Below are positions 59,769 through 64,000 of a stretch of DNA of 64,000 bases, piece after piece (the first letter of the stretch is position 1; each line of letters begins with the position of its first letter). The notes beneath the pieces are model-generated. The model ran no database searches. It was not told the origin of the DNA and was given only the letters and a program-made list of their open reading frames with translations. This DNA is from Micromonospora echinaurantiaca. GTDB lineage: Bacteria; Actinomycetota; Actinomycetes; Mycobacteriales; Micromonosporaceae. The stretch spans positions 6,405,501 through 6,469,500 of the forward strand of contig NZ_LT607750.1 in assembly GCF_900090235.1 (NCBI RefSeq), in the 5' to 3' direction. Position numbers and translations under genes: made by a program.

Positions 59769-59905
59769 CGCCCGATCATGACCCCGACGGCCCGCGTCGA
59801 CCACGCGGCTCAGCGGACCCGACAGGCCAGCCGATCTTGTCCGATCCCGAGCTGACAGTGGCCGTCCGCGACCCGCAAGCTCGGAACTGCCGGCGATGAT
59901 CTCAG

Positions 59906-59911
59906 TAGTAT
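59906..59911 (+). promoter_or_regulatory. -10 box of leaderless HAD gene
   Basis: TAGTAT, six bases before GTG 59918. Confidence 0.5.
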
Positions 59912-59917
59912 TTTCCC

Positions 59918-60640
59918 GTGTCCCGGCCCGTGATCTTCGACCTCTTCCACACCCTGGTCCACGGTGCCGACGACGAACGCGACCGGGTGGTCGGCGAGAT
60001 GGCGCTCATGGTCGGGGTGGATCCGGCCGCGCTGGTCGCCGCGTACCACGCCACCTGGCGTGAGCGGCTTGTCCGGTGGGACGTGGAGGAGACGATCCGC
60101 GTCCTCGCCGGACGGCTCGGCGGCGCCCCGACCGACGAGCAGGTGACCCGTGCGGCTGCCCACCGACGATCCCTCGCGCGCCGGGTGCTGGGCTCGGTCT
60201 CGACCGCGACCCTGGACATGCTCGACGCGCTGCGCGACGCCGGGCATCCGCTGGCGCTCATCAGCAATGCGACGTCGGAGACCGCCGAGGCATGGCCGCG
60301 GAGTCCACTCGCCCGCCGCTTCGACGTCGCGGTCTTCTCCTGCGACGTCGGGGTGGCCAAGCCGGACCCGGCGATCTACCGGACGACCGCTGAGCTGCTG
60401 GGCGTCGCGCCGGCGGAGTGCGTCTTCGTCGGGGACGGCGCGGACGGCGAGCTGGCCGGCGCGGCAGGGGTCGGGATGACCGTGCTCCGGACCACGGAGC
60501 ACAACGACACCGACCCGAGCTGGGACGGGCCGGCGTTCGCCACCCTTCGCGACCTGCCCACCCTGCTGCACCAGCCGCCCGGGGCTTCAGGAAGTACCGG
60601 CCGCGCGTCTCGCACAACGCCAACCGATGACCTGAGGTAA
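59918..60640 (+). CDS. HAD family hydrolase
   Basis: A 240-residue haloacid-dehalogenase-type phosphatase. Motif I is FDLFHTLV, where the second Asp of DxD is replaced by Phe. Motif II is LALISNATSE. Motif III is VGVAKPDPAIYRTTAELLG. Motif IV is CVFVGDGADGELAGAAGVGM. The change DxD to DxF removes the general acid/base Asp used by phosphatases. It also occurs in dehalogenase-like members, so the reaction may not be phosphate hydrolysis. The start is leaderless GTG 59918. Confidence 0.85.
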   Translation: MSRPVIFDLFHTLVHGADDERDRVVGEMALMVGVDPAALVAAYHATWRERLVRWDVEETIRVLAGRLGGAPTDEQVTRAAAHRRSLARRVLGSVSTATLDMLDALRDAGHPLALISNATSETAEAWPRSPLARRFDVAVFSCDVGVAKPDPAIYRTTAELLGVAPAECVFVGDGADGELAGAAGVGMTVLRTTEHNDTDPSWDGPAFATLRDLPTLLHQPPGASGSTGRASRTTPTDDLR

Positions 60641-60713
60641 GGCGGGATGTGATTAGCCCGCCGGGCAGATTAGGTGCTGTGGGTAGGGTGCTCGCCATGG
60701 TCGGGGACGCCGT

Positions 60714-61223
60714 ATGCCGTTGACGAATCCGTGGCTGTCCGGGCCCACGCCGAACAAGCGGCTCGACCGCGAACGGCTGGAAGAACGCATCCTCAACCTG
60801 CTGTCGTCGCAGAACATGTGTGTGCTCGCGACCACGGGTCCGGACGGCCCCCTGGCCACCCCGGTGCGCTACTACCCGCTCGGCTTCGCGGTGCTCTTCA
60901 CCGCGGCGCCGCGTTCGCCCAAGATGCGCAACATCGCCGCCGACCCGCGCGTCTCTGTCGGCATCTTCGCGCCACTGGTGGGGCTGGCCAGCAGCCGCGG
61001 CGCCCAACTGTTCGGGACCGCCAGGGTGCTGGATCCGCAGCATCCGGACCGTGCGCACTACTGGACGGCGTTCCGCTGGGAGAACGAGCACGCGGAGCGC
61101 GGGCGACCGCTGTCCGAGCCGCCCGAGGACACACTCGTGGTCATCGAAGCGGAGCGGATCGTCTACACCGAGCACTGGCTGCGGCGGGAAGGGTTCGCAC
61201 CACGCCAGTTCTGGCGTCGCTGA
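60714..61223 (+). CDS. Pyridoxamine 5'-phosphate oxidase-family protein
   Basis: A 169-residue split-barrel protein: LLSSQNMCVLATTGPDGPLATPVRYYPLGFAVLFTAAPRSPKMRNIAADPRVSVGIFAPLVGLASSRGAQLFGTARVL (about 30-107). An FMN or F420 cofactor is likely; the substrate is unknown. ATG 60714 has GGGGA upstream. A TAGGGT -10 box (60684-60689) is followed by an eight-codon ORF (ATG 60697) that overlaps this start, so initiation may be coupled. Confidence 0.85.
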   Translation: MPLTNPWLSGPTPNKRLDRERLEERILNLLSSQNMCVLATTGPDGPLATPVRYYPLGFAVLFTAAPRSPKMRNIAADPRVSVGIFAPLVGLASSRGAQLFGTARVLDPQHPDRAHYWTAFRWENEHAERGRPLSEPPEDTLVVIEAERIVYTEHWLRREGFAPRQFWRR

Positions 61224-61286
61224 CGACGCCTCCCGCGGCGTGGCGGGCGGCTGGAACCGCACCACTACATCGCCCGCCACGTCGCC

Positions 61287-61940
61287 TCAGGGGAGGTGGG
61301 CCGTGGCCGAATTGGCGGACCCCGCCGCTGGCACGACGTACGCACCGGCCCGTGCCGCGGCTGCGGCGGCCTCGGCGGCGCGGTCCGCGGCGGCCTCGTC
61401 CAGTGGGTCACCGCTGAGCAGCAGGCGATGGTAGAGCGGAGCGGAAACGGCGCGGATCACCTCGCGGGCGTCGGTGCCGGTGGGCACCTCGCCGCGATCG
61501 ACGGCTTGCCGCACGCAGGGCGCCCACTCCTGCAGGCGCGTGTCGTAGAACCGGTGCAGGGCCTCCGCGGTCCGCTCGTCCCAGCTGGCGGCTGCGATCA
61601 CCGCCTTGAAGAGCGGTCCCTGTCGCGGGTCGGTCAGCGTGCGCTGCACGAGTCGGGCGTTCGCCCGCAGATCGCCGAGGAGCGACCCGGTGTCGGTTCG
61701 GGGTAGTGAGTCCTCGGCCATCTCCACCAGCAACTCGGCCACCAGTCCGGCGGCCGAGCCCCAGCGACGGTAGACGGTCGTCTTGCCGACGCCGGCACGT
61801 TCGGCGACCTCGGCCAGGTCCAGGTGACGGAAGCCTTTCTCGGCCAGTACGTCGCCGGTGGCCCGCAACACCGCTCGCCGCACCCGCGCGGTCCGTCCGC
61901 CGGGCCGCAGCGTCCCGGCCGGCGCCTCGTCAGCAACCAT
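61287..61940 (-). CDS. TetR family transcriptional regulator
   Basis: A 217-residue protein with HTH RRAVLRATGDVLAEKGFRHLDLAEVAERAGVGKTTVYRRWGSAAGLVAELL (about 21-71). A C-terminal TetR_C-like domain follows (DPRQGPLFKAVIAAASWDERTAEALHRFYDTRLQEW). It is divergent from the aldo-keto reductase at 62051. The intergenic region carries a perfect 15-bp arm palindrome (61989-62020), its probable operator, plus a weaker half site close to its own start. Confidence 0.93.
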   Translation of the reverse strand: MVADEAPAGTLRPGGRTARVRRAVLRATGDVLAEKGFRHLDLAEVAERAGVGKTTVYRRWGSAAGLVAELLVEMAEDSLPRTDTGSLLGDLRANARLVQRTLTDPRQGPLFKAVIAAASWDERTAEALHRFYDTRLQEWAPCVRQAVDRGEVPTGTDAREVIRAVSAPLYHRLLLSGDPLDEAAADRAAEAAAAAARAGAYVVPAAGSANSATAHLP

Positions 61941-61951
61941 AACGGGCCTCC

Positions 61952-62020
61952 AGTTTCGTTAAGGGCGGGTCGATGTTATCGTAGCCAGGCACCTAACGGA
62001 ACTACAGTTCCGTTAGGTGC
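61952..62020 (+). promoter_or_regulatory. Promoter and TetR operator for aldo-keto reductase
   Basis: A perfect inverted repeat at 61989-62020: arms GCACCTAACGGAACT and complement, two-base centre. A weaker half site AGTTTCGTTAAG starts near 61953. A plausible promoter, TTCGTT-N16-TATCGT (61955-61982), puts the transcript start at the operator edge. Confidence 0.8.
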
Positions 62021-62050
62021 TGCTGCTGCCGACCTAGGGAAGGACCGGTC

Positions 62051-63112
62051 ATGGAATTTCGACGCCTGGGAGCGTCCGGCCTCACGGTGCCCGTGTTGAG
62101 CTTCGGCGCCGGCACCTTTGGCGGTCGGGGGCCGTTGTTCGGAGCCTGGGGCACCACAGACGTGCCGGAGGCCCGGCGGCTGGTGGACATCTGCCTGGAC
62201 GCCGGCGTCACGATGTTCGACACCGCCGATGTCTACTCCGACGGAGCCTCCGAGGAGGTGCTGGGTGCGGCGATCAAGGGGCGCCGGGACGGCCTCATCC
62301 TCTCGACGAAGAGCGGCCTTCCGGTGGGCGACGGACCGAACGACGCCGGCTCCTCGCGGCTGCGGCTGATCCGAGCGTGTGAGGACGCGCTGCGTCGCCT
62401 CGGCACCGACTACATCGATCTCTTTCAGCTGCACGCCTTCGACGCCGGCACGCCGATCGAGGAGGTGCTCTCGACGCTCGACGACCTCGTACGGGCCGGG
62501 AAGATCCGCTATGTCGGCGTCTCCAACTTCGCCGGCTGGCAGTTGATGAAGTCCCTCGCCGTCGCCGAACGCTACGGCTACCCCCGCCACGTCGCCCACC
62601 AGGTCTACTACTCCCTCGTCGGGCGCGACTACGAATGGGAACTGCTACCCCTCGGGCGCGACCAGGGGGTCGGCGCCGTGGTCTGGAGCCCGCTCGGCTG
62701 GGGCCGGCTCACCGGCAAGGTACGCCGAGGCGCGCCGCTGCCGGCGCAGAGTCGCCTGCACCAGACCGCCGACTACGGCCCGCCGGTCCCCGACGAGCTG
62801 CTCTACCGGGTGGTCGATGTCCTCGACGAGATCGCGGCGGAGACCGGCAGGGCCGTACCGCAGATCGCCCTCAACTGGTTGCTGCGGCGCCCGACCGTGT
62901 CGTCCGTTGTCGTCGGCGCCCGGAACGAGGCCCAGCTGCGCCAGAATCTCGGCGCCGTTGGTTGGTCGCTCAGCGACGAGCAGGTGGCACGGCTCGACGC
63001 GGCGAGCGCCACGACGCCGCCCTACCCGTACTTCCCGTACCACCGACAGGAGGGGTTCGCTCGCGTCAACCCGCCGGCGGTCCCCGCCGCGGTCCACGCC
63101 GGTCGGGGTTGA
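62051..63112 (+). CDS. Aldo-keto reductase
   Basis: A 353-residue NADPH-dependent oxidoreductase with the AKR tetrad: Asp57, Tyr62 (FDTADVYSDG), Lys87 (LSTKSG) and His128 (LFQLHAFD). The cofactor segment contains VWSPLGWGRLTGKVRRG and VVVGARNEAQLRQNL. It resembles the YajO/IolS-like group. ATG 62051 has GAAGGA upstream. Repression by the divergent TetR regulator is likely. Confidence 0.93.
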   Translation: MEFRRLGASGLTVPVLSFGAGTFGGRGPLFGAWGTTDVPEARRLVDICLDAGVTMFDTADVYSDGASEEVLGAAIKGRRDGLILSTKSGLPVGDGPNDAGSSRLRLIRACEDALRRLGTDYIDLFQLHAFDAGTPIEEVLSTLDDLVRAGKIRYVGVSNFAGWQLMKSLAVAERYGYPRHVAHQVYYSLVGRDYEWELLPLGRDQGVGAVVWSPLGWGRLTGKVRRGAPLPAQSRLHQTADYGPPVPDELLYRVVDVLDEIAAETGRAVPQIALNWLLRRPTVSSVVVGARNEAQLRQNLGAVGWSLSDEQVARLDAASATTPPYPYFPYHRQEGFARVNPPAVPAAVHAGRG

Positions 63113-63198
63113 CCCGGGAACGACGACGGCCCCTCGGCTCCGCGGGCGTGCCGCGCCGGGTGCCGCCCCGGCGCTGGCCGCCCGACGGGCGCCAAACA

Positions 63199-63259
63199 TG
63201 CAACCGAAGGTTGCACGTCGGGAGGTGGTTGGGTAGGTTAGACGCAACCAAAGGTTGCG
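63199..63259 (+). promoter_or_regulatory. Promoter with two identical-core operators for SRPBCC/ArsR operon
   Basis: Perfect palindromes TGCAACC-N3-GGTTGCA (63199-63215) and CGCAACC-N3-GGTTGCG (63243-63259) have centres 44 bp apart. Between them lie TTGCAC (-35, 63211-63216) and TAGGTT (-10, 63234-63239) with a 17-bp spacer. Confidence 0.85.
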
Positions 63260-63273
63260 AAAGGGTGGTACGC

Positions 63274-63732
63274 ATGGAGTACGGATCGATCGAGCGCGAC
63301 ATCCAGGTCGACGCCTCGCCCGAGGTGGTCTTCGAGGTGATCAGTCGGCCCGAGCACATGCGGGAGTGGTGGCCCGACGACGCGCGGTTCGAGTCGGTCG
63401 CCGGCGCACCCGGCGAGCTCGTCTGGCGCGACGCGGAGACCGGCGAGACGACGACCATCGCCCTCGCCGTCGTCGAGGTCGATCCACCGAAGCGGTTCTC
63501 GTTCCGGTGGTGCTACTCAGCGCCGGACCGGGCCGGGAACTCGCTGTTCGTCACCTTCGACCTGGTCCCCACCGGCGGGGGCACCCGGGTCCGGATGACG
63601 GAGACCGGTTTCCGGGAGATGGGCTGGGAGATCGCCCAGCTCGAGGCGCAGTACCGCGACCACGAGAGCGGTTGGGACCACTACCTCCCCGCGCTCGGCG
63701 CGTACGTGGCGCGGCTGGTCGCCACCGCATGA
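63274..63732 (+). CDS. SRPBCC (AHSA1-like) domain protein
   Basis: A 152-residue START-like protein: IERDIQVDASPEVVFEVISRPEHMREWWPDDARFE ... FSFRWCYSAPDRAGNSLFVTFDLVPTGGGTRVRMTETGFREMGW. Small hydrophobic ligands are the usual cargo; no catalytic function is evident. It is coupled to the ArsR gene by an ATGA overlap, the standard AHSA1-ArsR pair. Confidence 0.9.
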   Translation: MEYGSIERDIQVDASPEVVFEVISRPEHMREWWPDDARFESVAGAPGELVWRDAETGETTTIALAVVEVDPPKRFSFRWCYSAPDRAGNSLFVTFDLVPTGGGTRVRMTETGFREMGWEIAQLEAQYRDHESGWDHYLPALGAYVARLVATA

Positions 63733-64000
63733 GCACGGCGATCGACGACGAGCTGTGGTCGGCGGTCGGCGACCCCATCCGGCGTACGATGATCGATCTT
63801 CTGCTCGCCGGAGGGCCGGGAACGGCCACGTCACTGAGCGAGCGGCTGCCCGTCACCCGCCAGGCCGTCTCGAAGCACCTGGCCGTCCTGGACCGGGTCG
63901 GCCTGGTGCACGGCACGCCGGCCGGTCGGGAGCGCCGCTACCAGGTCGATGAGGCGCAGCTCGCCCGAGCTGTCGCCCAGTTGTCGGCGGTGGGCGCCAC
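63729..64000 (+). CDS. ArsR family regulator (partial, runs off the window)
   Basis: The first 90 codons of a winged-helix regulator: LWSAVGDPIRRTMIDLLLAGGPGTATSLSERLPVTRQAVSKHLAVLDRVGLVHGTPAGRERRYQVD. It lacks the Cys pair of metal-sensing ArsR proteins in this part. It probably represses its own operon through the two palindromes at 63199 and 63243. ATG 63729 overlaps the upstream stop. Confidence 0.92.
   Translation, partial: MSTAIDDELWSAVGDPIRRTMIDLLLAGGPGTATSLSERLPVTRQAVSKHLAVLDRVGLVHGTPAGRERRYQVDEAQLARAVAQLSAVGA

Noticed and set aside
1..64000. CRISPR arrays, insertion sequences, rRNA
   Set aside because: No regularly spaced repeats with unique spacers, no transposase and no rRNA sequence are visible. 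The tandem repeats at 8.7, 17.3 and 40.7 kb have no spacers.

Overview
High-GC actinobacterial chromosome segment, most likely Micromonospora or a close member of the Micromonosporaceae. The evidence is the very GC-rich coding, many GTG starts and many apparently leaderless starts. The block fhaA-fhaB-pstP-rodA-pbpA-pknA-pknB with crgA, a class E sortase and a pabA/trpG-type amidotransferase is the arrangement found close to oriC in this phylum. These assignments come from reading motifs and translations by eye; no database search was run.

Layout. 0-8.7 kb: a VanZ-like protein, an MFS exporter, and a branched-chain acyl-CoA (leucine-type) catabolic cluster: TetR regulator, biotin carboxylase, HMG-CoA lyase, carboxyltransferase and acyl-CoA dehydrogenase. 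Hairpin repeats with GATC near the stem ends are scattered through it, one of them inside the MFS reading frame. 8.7-17.2 kb: an HTH-STAND regulator, a MarR/YceI divergent pair, a GCS2-type ligase and membrane proteins. 16.5-18.3 kb: two PASTA proteins; the second is preceded by three perfect 80-bp repeats, each a 27-codon ORF chained by ATGA overlaps. 18.4-26.5 kb: small hypothetical genes, an Xre/DUF397 pair, a secreted subtilisin, a nucleotide-sugar epimerase plus WecG/TagA glycosyltransferase operon, and tRNA-Leu. 26.8-40.6 kb: the cell-wall and Ser/Thr phosphorylation cluster. 41-46.4 kb: an EtfD-like Fe-S oxidoreductase behind a leaderless micro-ORF, a GPP34 protein and two CNNM/CorC transporters. 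46.5-53.5 kb: peptidoglycan hydrolases (two NlpC/P60 paralogues, one under a probable c-di-AMP riboswitch, and an amidase), dcd, a flavin-binding split-barrel gene with an SOS-box-like site, and an M43 metalloprotease.

53.8-57.3 kb looks like the remains of an integrated element. It begins at tRNA-Gly with the C-terminal stub of a tyrosine recombinase whose active-site Tyr reads as His. It then carries a stand-alone mraY, an ECF sigma factor and its membrane partner, and ends with a second copy of the integrase 3' tail. 57.3-64 kb is accessory: small membrane proteins, a MazG-like hydrolase, HAD, split-barrel, TetR/aldo-keto reductase and SRPBCC/ArsR modules. The last two modules have very clear palindromic operators.

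Functionally the window is dominated by cell-envelope synthesis and remodelling: kinases that sense muropeptides through PASTA domains, the SEDS/PBP pair, sortase, hydrolases and MraY. A fatty-acyl and branched-chain catabolic theme (acyl-CoA carboxylase set, EtfD) lies on either side.
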